Part shown: positions 32,771 to 40,741 of the stretch, piece after piece
How positions within the stretch are numbered: the first letter of the stretch is position 1
Layout of the letters: every line of letters begins with the position of its first letter
Assembly: GCF_000972385.1 (NCBI RefSeq)
Contig: NZ_JXTE01000009.1
Span: 1 to 64,000, forward strand
Length of the DNA: 64,000 nt
Direction of reading: 5' to 3'
From: Streptomyces sp. WM6386
GTDB taxonomy: Bacteria; Actinomycetota; Actinomycetes; Streptomycetales; Streptomycetaceae
Made by a program: the position numbers and the translations under genes
Notes under the pieces: generated by a model
What the model was told of the DNA's origin: nothing
Seen by the model: only the letters and a program-made list of their open reading frames with translations
Databases searched by the model: none

Positions 32771-33568
32771 ATGCATAAGTCACTGCGTATCGCGGCGATC
32801 GCCGCAGCGTGTGCCGTCACCGGCGCCGCCCTCTACGGCGCCGGTGCGGCCACGGCCGGCCAGTCCACCGCGAACAGCACCCACGAGCCCTACAACATCG
32901 GGCTCCTGGTGAAGGACATCGACACCTACTACGGCACCACGCTCGACGCCAACGGCGTCTACCAGGCGTCCACGAGCAGCCAGTACGCCAAGGACCTGGC
33001 CAAGCTCGACGCGGCCGCCAGGAAGCAGATCGACAAGGCGGCCCGCAAGGCGCCGAAGAAGGGCGACAAGCCCGCGGTCGTCTTCGACATCGACGACACA
33101 CTGCTGCTCAGCCTCGACTACGAGAAGAAGACCAACTACACGTACAACGCCACCACGTGGGCCGACTACGTGAACAGGGCCGACCGTCCGGGAGTCTTCG
33201 GCAGCGCCGAGCTCGTGCGGTACGCCGAGGCCAAGGGCGTCGAGGTCTTCTACAACTCGGGTCTGTCCGAGGCGCAGCGCTCCGCGGCCGTCGAGAACCT
33301 GAAGAAGATCGGCGCCGATGTGAACCTCGACGCCGACCACGTGTTCCTCAAGGACAAGGCCAACCCGCCGTCCTACCTCAGCGCCTGCGCCACACCGGGC
33401 ACCTGGACCTGCACGACCGTGCAGTACAAGTCCGGCACCCGCAAGCACATCGAGCAGGACCTCGGGTACGACATCGTCGCCAACTTCGGCGACCAGTACT
33501 CGGACCTGGACGGCGGCTACGCCGACAGGACGTACAAGCTCCCGAACCCGACGTACTTCGTCAGCTAG
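32771..33568 (+). CDS. secreted HAD-superfamily acid phosphatase (class B/e(P4)-like)
   Basis: Protein of 265 residues from ATG 32771 (MHKSLRIAAIAAACAVTGA) with a signal peptide ending near ATA (about residue 29). HAD motif I is VVFDIDDTLLL (about 101-111) and motif II is FYNSG (about 161-165). The motif III Lys lies near FLKDKANPP (about 195), and motif IV is ANFGDQYSDLDGGY (about 238-251). The whole matches HAD IIIB acid phosphatases such as lipoprotein e(P4), here without a lipobox. It should release phosphate from nucleotides or other monoesters outside the cell and is not clearly connected to pectin. Its stop overlaps the opposing GH43 stop by 3 bases. Confidence 0.83.
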   Translation: MHKSLRIAAIAAACAVTGAALYGAGAATAGQSTANSTHEPYNIGLLVKDIDTYYGTTLDANGVYQASTSSQYAKDLAKLDAAARKQIDKAARKAPKKGDKPAVVFDIDDTLLLSLDYEKKTNYTYNATTWADYVNRADRPGVFGSAELVRYAEAKGVEVFYNSGLSEAQRSAAVENLKKIGADVNLDADHVFLKDKANPPSYLSACATPGTWTCTTVQYKSGTRKHIEQDLGYDIVANFGDQYSDLDGGYADRTYKLPNPTYFVS

Positions 33569-35775
33569 TTCTTCCTGACCGGCTTGATCCCCTCCAGGGT
33601 CGGCACCACCGGCAGAATCGATCCGTCGGCCGCGAACTCCATGCGGTCGACGGTCGTCTCCCGGTGCATGCCGTCCCCGCCCGCCGTGCCCGGCCCGTTC
33701 AGGGCGAACCGGTGGTAGACGATGTACCAGTCGTCGGTGCCGGGCGTGTTCACCACGGAGTGATGGCCGGTGGCGAGGATGCCGTACTCGGGACGCTTGG
33801 ACAGGATCGTCCCCTTCTTGGTCCACGGGCCGAGCGGGGACGGTCCCGTCGCGTAGGCGACGTGGTAGTTCTCGCTGCGGGTGTCGTCCTCGGACCACAT
33901 GAAGTAGTACGTGCCCTTCCGCTTGATCACGAAGGATCCCTCGCGGAAGTTGTCCGGGGTGATGTCCTGAACCTTCGAGGCGTCGTACGACACCATGTCG
34001 TCGTTCAGCGGCACGACATACCCGTGGCCGTTGCCCCAGTAGAGATACGACGTCCCGTCGTCGTCCGTGAAGACGGCCGGGTCGATCATCTGGCCCTTCA
34101 GTGAACCGCCCTTGGCCACCAGCGGCTTGCCCAGCGCGTCCGCGAACGGACCGGCGGGGGAGTCGGCCACCGCGACACCGACCTGCTGCTCGGCACAGAA
34201 GTAGAAGTAGTACTTCCCGTCCCGCTCGGCGATCGCCGGCGCCCACGCGTACGTGTCCGCCCAGCTGACGTCCGGGCCGAGATCCAGGATGACGCCGTGG
34301 TCCTTCCAGTGGACCAGGTCCTTCGACGAATACGCCTTGAACTTCGTGCCGCCCCAGCCCTGGAAGCCGTCCGTCGTCGGGTAGATCCAGTACTCGCCGT
34401 TCAGATAGTGCACGTCAGGGTCGGCGTTGAGCCCTGGCAGGACGGGACTCCCCGTCCGTGCCGCCTCCACCGTCCAGGTGCGCCGGGTGCCGTCGGCCGC
34501 CGTCACGGTGTACGTCTGCGGCTTGCGGAAGTCGCGGCGCGTACCGGACCCGGGGCTGACGGAGGCGCCTTCACCGATCGCGAGCTTCGGCGCCAGACGC
34601 GAGAGGTCCGCGTCCGGCCGCATCGGCAGGACGACCTTCGAGGAGGCCTCCGTGACGATGGCGTACCCCTTCTGGTCCTTCGCCGTCACATCGACGACCG
34701 AGGCGGGACCGACCGGGTACGCCGCCAGCAGCCGGTCGTACTCGGCCTGTGTCACCGGAAGTACCGTTCCGTGCCGGGGACTTGCCGGGAGCTGGTAGTT
34801 CGTCGACGGCGTCCACCGGCCCGAGTCGAGGTCGGTCGTCTCGAAGGGGACGTACCCGCGACCGCCGTACTCGTCGATGAAGAGGTACCACTTCTCCTCG
34901 GTGTTCGACTTGAACACCGTCGGCCCCTCGCCGCGCGACATCGCGCCACTGCCGACACAGTCCGCCACGAAGTCGTACTTCGTCGAGGTCAGGGAGGTCG
35001 ACTTCTCCGCGGTGATGAACTTCGAGCAGGGACTGGAGGAACTGGGGTCCCGCTCGTCCTTGGTGTAGCGGTAGTACGTGTCCTTGTGCTTCACGACCGT
35101 CGAGTCGATGACCGAGTAGCCCGGGTCGTCCCAGACCTTGGGTTCGCTGAAGGTGCGGAAGTCCTTCGTGGTCGCGTACAGCATCTTGTTGTACGTGGAT
35201 CCCGTGTGGTCGGGGTCGTCGTCGGCGTAGAGCTTCGACGCCCAGAAGACGACGTACGCGCCGAGGGAGTCGTCCCAGTAGGCCTCCGGCGCCCAGGTGT
35301 TGCCCGCGGCGTCGGGGGAGACCTTCACCAGGCGCTGGTCGGTCCAGTGGACCAGGTCGGTGGACTCCCAGACCATGATCGACTTGCTGCCGTGCCGCTG
35401 GACGTCGTCCCAACTGCCGCTGCTGTTCCGGTACATGCGCAGGTCGGTGGCTATCAGATAGAACTTGTCGCCCTTGGGGGAGCGGATCACGAAGGGGTCG
35501 CGCAGCCCCTTCTCGCCGGTCGTCGAGGTCAGGACGGGCTTGCCGGCGTTCAGCTCACGCCAGTGCAGCGGGTCGTTGCCACGGCTGAGGGCGTAGCGGA
35601 TCTGCTCGCCGTCGGCGGTGCCCTCGCCGGTGAAGTAGGTGAAGAGATATCCGGCGTACTTGGGCTTGTTCACGGGTGGGGCTCCGGAGTTCGCGGTACT
35701 GGGCGGGGCCGACAGCAGGCCGAGCAGAAGGGCGAGGAGGGGGAGCAGGAGCGTGCGAGCGGTGCGGGGGCGCAT
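33565..35775 (-). CDS. secreted protein with two GH43-type propeller modules
   Basis: Protein of 736 residues from ATG 35775 (MRPRTARTLLLPLLALLLG) with a signal peptide ending near STA. Residues about 30-380 form one GH43-like module: AGYLFTYFTGEG, KGLRDPFVIRSPKGDKFY, NTWAPEAYWDD, VIDSTVVKH and GAMSRGEGPTVF. A linking beta domain (about 385-475, PVGPASVVDVTAKDQ... TYTVTAADGTRRTW) leads to a second GH43 module (about 480-730): VLPGLNADPDVHYLNGEYW, YAWAPAIAERDGKYYFYF, MIDPAVFTDDDG, REGSFVIKRKGTY and ATGHHSV. Both modules keep the Asp base, central Asp and Glu acid. Possible targets are arabinan or galactan side chains. A CGAAACTTTCG box lies upstream. Confidence 0.85.
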   Translation of the reverse strand: MRPRTARTLLLPLLALLLGLLSAPPSTANSGAPPVNKPKYAGYLFTYFTGEGTADGEQIRYALSRGNDPLHWRELNAGKPVLTSTTGEKGLRDPFVIRSPKGDKFYLIATDLRMYRNSSGSWDDVQRHGSKSIMVWESTDLVHWTDQRLVKVSPDAAGNTWAPEAYWDDSLGAYVVFWASKLYADDDPDHTGSTYNKMLYATTKDFRTFSEPKVWDDPGYSVIDSTVVKHKDTYYRYTKDERDPSSSSPCSKFITAEKSTSLTSTKYDFVADCVGSGAMSRGEGPTVFKSNTEEKWYLFIDEYGGRGYVPFETTDLDSGRWTPSTNYQLPASPRHGTVLPVTQAEYDRLLAAYPVGPASVVDVTAKDQKGYAIVTEASSKVVLPMRPDADLSRLAPKLAIGEGASVSPGSGTRRDFRKPQTYTVTAADGTRRTWTVEAARTGSPVLPGLNADPDVHYLNGEYWIYPTTDGFQGWGGTKFKAYSSKDLVHWKDHGVILDLGPDVSWADTYAWAPAIAERDGKYYFYFCAEQQVGVAVADSPAGPFADALGKPLVAKGGSLKGQMIDPAVFTDDDGTSYLYWGNGHGYVVPLNDDMVSYDASKVQDITPDNFREGSFVIKRKGTYYFMWSEDDTRSENYHVAYATGPSPLGPWTKKGTILSKRPEYGILATGHHSVVNTPGTDDWYIVYHRFALNGPGTAGGDGMHRETTVDRMEFAADGSILPVVPTLEGIKPVRKN

Positions 35776-35999
35776 GACACATCCTGTGTGAGTGTGGGGG
35801 TTTGAGTTCGATCGGAGTGTCATCGGTGGGGCGGGACGCGTCAATCGGTGTACGGGGGATGGGTGATACCGAAACTTTCGATCGATCTTCACGGGGCGCG
35901 GCAACCTTTTCCGGGTGCGGCGGCGACCTGGATGCAGAAACGGGCCGGGGCGGCCCCTCCGGCCCGTTTCGTCTCCATTGCCTAGGAAAGGAACGCCCC
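35776..35999. promoter_or_regulatory. divergent promoter region with CGAAACTTTCG box
   Basis: This 224-base region separates the double-GH43 gene from the PL9 gene. It contains CGAAACTTTCG (35870-35880), a CGAAA/TTTCG palindrome of the type described as a regulatory box upstream of Streptomyces xylanase genes. The box sits 95 bases from the GH43 start and 120 from the PL9 start and may serve both genes. Confidence 0.6.
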
Positions 36000-37154
36000 G
36001 TGCGTCAGAGCACCGGACGCCACCGCAGGACCCGTACGCTCTCCGTCGCCGCGGCGGTGGCCGTCGCCGCGGGGGCGGGCGGCGTCTATCTCGGCCTGTC
36101 GAACGGCGGCGCCGAGGCCGCTTCGTCGACGGTCACCGTGACCACCACCGCGCAGCTCGAAGCAGCCGTGAAGAGCGCCGCAGCGGGCACCACCATCCAG
36201 CTCCGTGCCGGCACCTACTACCCGACGGCGACCCTCAAGTCGACCGCGAACGGCACGAGTTCGGCGCGGATCACGCTTCAGGCGTACGGCAGCGAGAAGG
36301 TCAGTGTCGACGGCTCCAAGCTGGCCGACGGGTCCTGGCTGGCCGGGATCTACGGCGACTACTGGACCGTGCAGAACCTGACCTTCCAGAACTCCCCGGC
36401 CCAGGGCTTCGTTGTGACCTCGTCCGTGGGCGGCGTCTTCAAGAACCTCGTCACCGCGAAGAACGGCGACTCCGGGTTCACGCTGCGCGGCGACGGCACG
36501 ACGAACAACCTCGTGCAGAACCTGGACAGTCACGGCAACTACGACCCGGCCGGACACGGGCAGAACGCCGACGGCATCGCGGTCAAGTTCGGTTCCGGCA
36601 CCGGCAACAGGATCACCGGTGCCCGTCTCTACAACAACTCGGATGACGGTCTCGACCTCTGGCAGTTCTCCTCCCCCGTCACCATCGAGCACTCCTGGGC
36701 GTTCGGCAACGGCAAGAACCGCTGGAACGACTCGGCCTTCGAGGGCAACGGCAACGGCTACAAGCTCGGCGGCGGGGGTGTCACGGTCGCGCACGTCGTC
36801 AACAACAACACGGCCTGGGGCAACACGCTCCACGGGTTCACCGAGAACTCCAACCCGGGTGCGATCATCCTGAACCGCAACACCGCGTACGCCAACACCG
36901 AGGCGGGCTTCTACTTCGCCACCGGCAAGGCCCGGCTGGCCCGGAACCTCGCGGTGAGCAACAAGGCCGGGCTGTCCAAGCTGGGTTCGTCGACGGTGTC
37001 GGCCGCGAACAACTGGGACAGCGGGGTGTCGGCGCCGTCCTTCAAGTCGACGGACGCCACGACGGCGTACAGCGCGCGGAAGTCGGACGGTTCGCTCCCG
37101 GCCACCACCTTCCTCACCACCGGCTCGACCGCCATCGGTTCGACGATGAACTGA
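36000..37154 (+). CDS. secreted pectate lyase, PL9 family (second copy)
   Basis: PL9 lyase of 384 residues. The GTG at 36000 is preceded by GGAAAGGA and opens a signal (RRTRTLSVAAAVAVAAGAGGVY). The longer in-frame extension upstream covers the promoter box and lacks signal-peptide shape. The catalytic machinery matches the paralogue at 31.6 kb: NADGIAVKFGSGTGN (about 187), YNNSDDGLDLW (about 210) and GNGYKLGG (about 250). Differences are a longer N-terminus and changes in the outer strands (ENSNPGAIILNRN). It ends at a strong hairpin terminator. Confidence 0.9.
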   Translation: MRQSTGRHRRTRTLSVAAAVAVAAGAGGVYLGLSNGGAEAASSTVTVTTTAQLEAAVKSAAAGTTIQLRAGTYYPTATLKSTANGTSSARITLQAYGSEKVSVDGSKLADGSWLAGIYGDYWTVQNLTFQNSPAQGFVVTSSVGGVFKNLVTAKNGDSGFTLRGDGTTNNLVQNLDSHGNYDPAGHGQNADGIAVKFGSGTGNRITGARLYNNSDDGLDLWQFSSPVTIEHSWAFGNGKNRWNDSAFEGNGNGYKLGGGGVTVAHVVNNNTAWGNTLHGFTENSNPGAIILNRNTAYANTEAGFYFATGKARLARNLAVSNKAGLSKLGSSTVSAANNWDSGVSAPSFKSTDATTAYSARKSDGSLPATTFLTTGSTAIGSTMN

Positions 37155-37168
37155 ACGCGGGAAACGAA

Positions 37169-37198
37169 ACGCCCCGCCTGTCGTCACAGGCGGGGCGT
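37169..37198. terminator. strong hairpin after the PL9 gene
   Basis: ACGCCCCGCCTGT (37169-37181), loop CGTC, then ACAGGCGGGGCGT (37186-37198): a perfect 13-bp stem with a 4-base loop, 14 bases after the PL9 stop, followed by TCTCTGT. Actinobacterial terminators often lack a U tract. It can also work for the opposing PL4 gene. Confidence 0.8.
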
Positions 37199-37205
37199 TC
37201 TCTGT

Positions 37206-37262
37206 GCCGGCCGAGGGGGGCTCTGGCCGGCAACTGCTGACCGAGGGGGGCTCAGGTCAGCA
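37206..37262. repeat. two adjacent hairpins with the same loop
   Basis: GCCGGCC/GGCCGGC (37206-37231) and TGCTGACC/GGTCAGCA (37235-37262) are perfect stems of 7 and 8 bp. Both enclose GAGGGGGGCTC plus one base. The second covers the PL4 stop codon. Different stems with an identical loop suggest conserved loop function or gene-conversion history. Confidence 0.6.
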
Positions 37263-38934
37263 GGTCTATGCAGTCGAACGACGTGCCCGGGCTGAGATAG
37301 GCCGTGCCCGTCGAACCACTGACGATGTTGATCTTCAGGACGTTGTACTGGGAGGTGTCCGTCTGCCACGCACTATTAGGGACGTTGAAGGTGAACGAAT
37401 GGTTGTTCCCCCGGTATGAACCTGTGGTGAGAGAGCGGGTGTTGGGCTGAGCGGGAGCCGTGGGGACGGCCGAAACCCAGTCGTTCACGGTGACGCGCGG
37501 ACGGCCGTTGAGGAAGGCGTCCGTGACACCGACCCTGAGAGTGTGCGCGGACGCGGCTTGTGCCTTGGTCAACTTGAAGTAGACCAGGATGCCGTCGTTG
37601 ACGTCCTTCCACATGTACGCCGGGAAGGAGGCGGCCTCGCTGCCGCCGCCGATCGTGACATTGCCGGTCCACTTCGCCGCGCGGGCGTCGGACGGGTGCG
37701 CGTACGTCATCAGCCTGGCGTTCTTGAACTCCCCGGGCGTGCCGTCCCAGTCGCCGAGCCGCCAGATGGCCTTCCCCGCGCTCGGGTCACCGCTGATCGG
37801 CAGGCTGTTCAGGGACGTCGTACCGCCCGCCGTGACCTTCACCGATGCCGTGTGCACGGCGAGTTCGCCCTTGTAGACGGTCAGCGTGTACGTCCCCGGC
37901 AGCATCCCCTTGCAGGAGAACCCGCCCGTGCCCGCCGCGGCCTTCGCCCAGTACTGGGCGTCCGCGTTGGCGAAGCCCACAGTGTAGGCGTACCTGGCGT
38001 CCATCCCCTTCAGCCCGACGCCGGCCACCTTGCCGCGGCCGGCCGCGCCGACCCAGCCGGTGATGCCGAGGCCGTCCACCCATGAGGTGTCGAGCTTGGC
38101 GTGGAAGAGGGACGGCGAGGGGGTTCCGCCGTCCGTGAAGGCCAGCACGTACGGGCCCTGCAGGCCGAAGCGCTGGGCCTCCGTCTGGGCCTGGTTGTAG
38201 TGCAGGATCTCGTAGAGCCCCGCGCCCAGGTCGTTGGAGTGGCGCAGCAGCGAGCGGTAGAAGGGGCCGCCCGAGGCCTTCTCGTGGTTGGAGCGCACCA
38301 CATACAGACCGACCGAGCCGGTGGTGAAGCCGACGTGGTCGTAGTCGATGACGCGCTTGCCCGAGTAGTGCTTGGAGTGGGTCGTGCCGTCGCCGCGCTT
38401 CCAGACGTCACCGGCCTCGATGACCTTGTCGGAGGCCTCGATCCAGGAGTCCGAGCCCTCGTTGGGGAACATCCCGGGCTTGAGGCGGACGATGTAGCGG
38501 GTCGCCGTGAAGGAGGCGTCCGCCTTGTTCGTCCAGGCGTAGACGTTGTTCTGGCCGCTGCGGGCCGCGTACCACTGGGTGATCGCGCCGTGGGCGACCT
38601 TCGCCAGGATCGTCGAGCCCACCTGCTTGATCGTGACCGTGGAGGCGCCGAGGCCGGACTCGACGTGCGAGTGCCTGCCGCCGTAGCCCTCGTACTCCTT
38701 GCCCCGGTAGGCGAGGGACGTGATGTCGCCCGTCGACTTGGAGACCTTGAAGACGAGCGAGGCCCCGGTGTCGATGACGTAGTTCTTGCCGTCGTCCTGG
38801 TAGCCGAAGGTCGCGGCGGACGCCGACGACAGCATGCCGGTGCCGCCCGCGACGGCGGCGCCGGTGGCGGCGACGCCGATCGCGGAGGCCCCGAGCACCC
38901 GTCGGCGCGTGAGGTGTCTCTTGTGCGTGCTCAA
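37252..38934 (-). CDS. secreted rhamnogalacturonan lyase, PL4 family
   Basis: Lyase of 560 residues with a Tat-type signal (HLTRRRVLGASAIG, cleavage near ASA about residue 40). The N-terminal catalytic beta-sandwich (about 42-310) has FGYQDDGKNYVIDTGASLVFKV, THSKHYSGK (candidate catalytic Lys at about 187) and RSNHEKASGGPFYRSL with a candidate His nearby. A fibronectin-like middle domain (about 310-400) and a carbohydrate-binding C-terminal domain (AIWRLGDWDGTPGEF..., SFDCIDLLT) complete the three-domain PL4 layout. It should cleave the Rha-(1,4)-GalA bond of rhamnogalacturonan I. It is cotranscribed with the upstream PL3 gene 31 bases away. Confidence 0.88.
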   Translation of the reverse strand: MSTHKRHLTRRRVLGASAIGVAATGAAVAGGTGMLSSASAATFGYQDDGKNYVIDTGASLVFKVSKSTGDITSLAYRGKEYEGYGGRHSHVESGLGASTVTIKQVGSTILAKVAHGAITQWYAARSGQNNVYAWTNKADASFTATRYIVRLKPGMFPNEGSDSWIEASDKVIEAGDVWKRGDGTTHSKHYSGKRVIDYDHVGFTTGSVGLYVVRSNHEKASGGPFYRSLLRHSNDLGAGLYEILHYNQAQTEAQRFGLQGPYVLAFTDGGTPSPSLFHAKLDTSWVDGLGITGWVGAAGRGKVAGVGLKGMDARYAYTVGFANADAQYWAKAAAGTGGFSCKGMLPGTYTLTVYKGELAVHTASVKVTAGGTTSLNSLPISGDPSAGKAIWRLGDWDGTPGEFKNARLMTYAHPSDARAAKWTGNVTIGGGSEAASFPAYMWKDVNDGILVYFKLTKAQAASAHTLRVGVTDAFLNGRPRVTVNDWVSAVPTAPAQPNTRSLTTGSYRGNNHSFTFNVPNSAWQTDTSQYNVLKINIVSGSTGTAYLSPGTSFDCIDLLT

Positions 38935-38965
38935 GGGGAAGACTCCGTCATGCTTGAAGGTTCAC

Positions 38966-39796
38966 TTACTCGTACGAAATGTCAGAGGAAGAGAACCTGC
39001 AGAAGGTTCCATCGGCCCCGGTGCCGATCTGGGTCGGTTCGGCGCCGGTGTTGTTGCCCTTGAAGCGGACACAGGTCTTGATCTTCTTGCTGCTGTCGCC
39101 GTGGATACGGACCTTGCGCAGCGCGGCGGTGTCGCCGTAGTTCGTGTTGATGCCCACGATCGCGTTCATCGGCGCGGTGACGTCCACGTCGTTGAGGATG
39201 ATCGTGCGCTTGTACTGCGTGGAGCAGTTGCCGCAGCTGCGCACCAGCTTGCCGGAGTTGGCCACCTGGAACTTGCTCACGACCAGCTTGCCGGCGCCGT
39301 TGAACTGCAGGACCTTGTCCGAGCCGTTCTTCGCGCCGCCGCCGTAGACCGTGTACACCGAGGACGAGGACTTGCCCTTGAAGGTGGCCGCGTCCTCGCC
39401 GACGTCCGTCCACCAGACGTTCTGGAGCGTGCAGCTGCCGAGGCAGTGGACGCCGTCCGCGGCGGGTGTGCCGATGATCACGTTTTTGAGGACGGCACCG
39501 TCCGCCAGCTGGAAGACCGGGTCCTGGCCCTCTTCCTGGCCGTCGCCGCCGAGGGCGCCGCTGCCGTAGAACTGCTTGTAGCCGCCGTTGTAGGTGCCCG
39601 TGACCTTGATGGTGCTGCTCACGGCCTGCTTGCCGGTGGCGGTCGGCCAGGAGGACGCGGCGCTCGCGGAGGACATCATCGTCGTCGTGACGATCGCCGC
39701 ACCCGTGAGGCCGAGGGCCGAGACTCCGGCGATCACCGCCCGGCGCTTGGAAACCTGGCGGCGGTGGCGGACGCGCTGTTCAGCTCGTGCAGTCAT
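38966..39796 (-). CDS. secreted pectate lyase, PL3 family
   Basis: Small pectate lyase of 276 residues. The start at 39796 has AAGGA six bases upstream, better than the ATG at 39802, which overlaps that RBS. A Tat-like signal (RRQVSKRRAVIAGVSALG) ends near ASA (about residue 45). PL3 motifs are plain: AVLKNVIIGTPAADGVHCLGSC (Ca2+ and disulfide region, about 100-120), VWWTDVGEDAATFKG (about 124-138), KVLQFNGAGKL, RSCGNCSTQYKR (about 186-197) and TNYGDTAALRKV. It is a Ca2+-dependent endo-acting lyase on low-ester pectin. It is the first gene of a two-gene unit with PL4. Confidence 0.9.
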   Translation of the reverse strand: MTARAEQRVRHRRQVSKRRAVIAGVSALGLTGAAIVTTTMMSSASAASSWPTATGKQAVSSTIKVTGTYNGGYKQFYGSGALGGDGQEEGQDPVFQLADGAVLKNVIIGTPAADGVHCLGSCTLQNVWWTDVGEDAATFKGKSSSSVYTVYGGGAKNGSDKVLQFNGAGKLVVSKFQVANSGKLVRSCGNCSTQYKRTIILNDVDVTAPMNAIVGINTNYGDTAALRKVRIHGDSSKKIKTCVRFKGNNTGAEPTQIGTGADGTFCRFSSSDISYE

Positions 39797-39880
39797 GCCC
39801 ATTCCTTGCGTGGGAGAGGATCCTTACGGCTCCTGGTCGCCACGGGTGAAGGAAAGGGTTGCCGCCCCTCCGGATTTTCT

Positions 39881-40741
39881 TTACGAATCCCCGTCTGACG
39901 ATGCGTCGTCGCCCGAGTGGGAGGCGAAGTCGCCCTTCACCGCGAGCTGTTCGCCGGCGGCGGTGCCGGTCGCGCTGTACCCGTCGTCCGCCGCGTCGCG
40001 GCCGCCGCGCTCATGGTCGTACTGCCCCGCGAACACCCACTCGCCCTTGGCGACCTTGCGGCCCTCCTTGAGCGTCCAGGTGTAGACGAGGAAGCCGTCC
40101 TTCTCCTCGGTCGTCAGCGTGAAGTCGTCCTCGGGGAGCGAGCGCCAGGCACCGGCCGAGGTGACGCCGCCGGTCTGCGCGATCTTCAACTGCACGGTGA
40201 GCGCGGTCAGTTCCTCGGAGGTCTTCAGGGTGACGTTGCTCTGCGCCCAGAAGTCGTTGCTGTGCGGGTCGACCGAGCCGTCCGACCAGAGGGGGCCGTC
40301 CTCCTCGCCGGAGGCGGTGACCGGGGGCTGGGCGGTGGGGGTCGCGGAGGGCTGCCGCTGCGAGGGCGTGCCGCTGGGCTTCCTGGTCTCCTGGGCCTCG
40401 CCCGGCGACGGGTCGGCCGGCTTGATCGGCGCCCGGCTCGTCGCGTCCGGCGAGGGCTCGGGCGTCGCCGTGGTCGCCACGGTCTGCTGCGGAGCGTTGT
40501 CCTTCACGGCCGACGCCACCGCGTAACCGCCGACACCGAGCACACACGCGACCGCCGCCGTGGCGCTGACCACCCGCACCCAGCCGAACACCGGCGGACG
40601 GGTGGCCCGGTGGTCGGGGCGGGTCTCCTCGGCCATGCCACGCTCGATCCGCGCCAGGATGCGCGCGCGGTCGGGTTCGTGCTGTCCGGCCGCCTCGTGC
40701 AGCCGGGCGCGCAGCTCGTCGTGCACGTCCTGCTGCCTCAT
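39881..40741 (-). CDS. membrane partner (putative anti-sigma-type) of the SigE-like sigma factor
   Basis: Protein of 286 residues with a cytoplasmic N-terminus of about 50 residues (LRARLHEAAGQHEPDRARILARIERGMAEE). A single membrane span follows (about 53-77, VRVVSATAAVACVLGVGGYAVA), then a Pro/Thr/Ser/Ala-rich linker (about 85-145) and an extracytoplasmic domain (WSDGSVDPHSNDFWAQSNVTL... WVFAGQYDHERGGRD). No zinc HC2 motif is visible. The start overlaps the sigma-factor stop by 4 bases, so the pair is coupled. Topology and gene order match a signal-transducing anti-sigma or regulator of sigma activity. That role is inferred. Confidence 0.7.
   Translation of the reverse strand: MRQQDVHDELRARLHEAAGQHEPDRARILARIERGMAEETRPDHRATRPPVFGWVRVVSATAAVACVLGVGGYAVASAVKDNAPQQTVATTATPEPSPDATSRAPIKPADPSPGEAQETRKPSGTPSQRQPSATPTAQPPVTASGEEDGPLWSDGSVDPHSNDFWAQSNVTLKTSEELTALTVQLKIAQTGGVTSAGAWRSLPEDDFTLTTEEKDGFLVYTWTLKEGRKVAKGEWVFAGQYDHERGGRDAADDGYSATGTAAGEQLAVKGDFASHSGDDASSDGDS

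Noticed and set aside
35802..35999. 66-residue N-terminal extension of the second PL9 protein
   Set aside because: No RBS, covers the promoter box and would bury the signal peptide; GTG 36000 has GGAAAGGA upstream.
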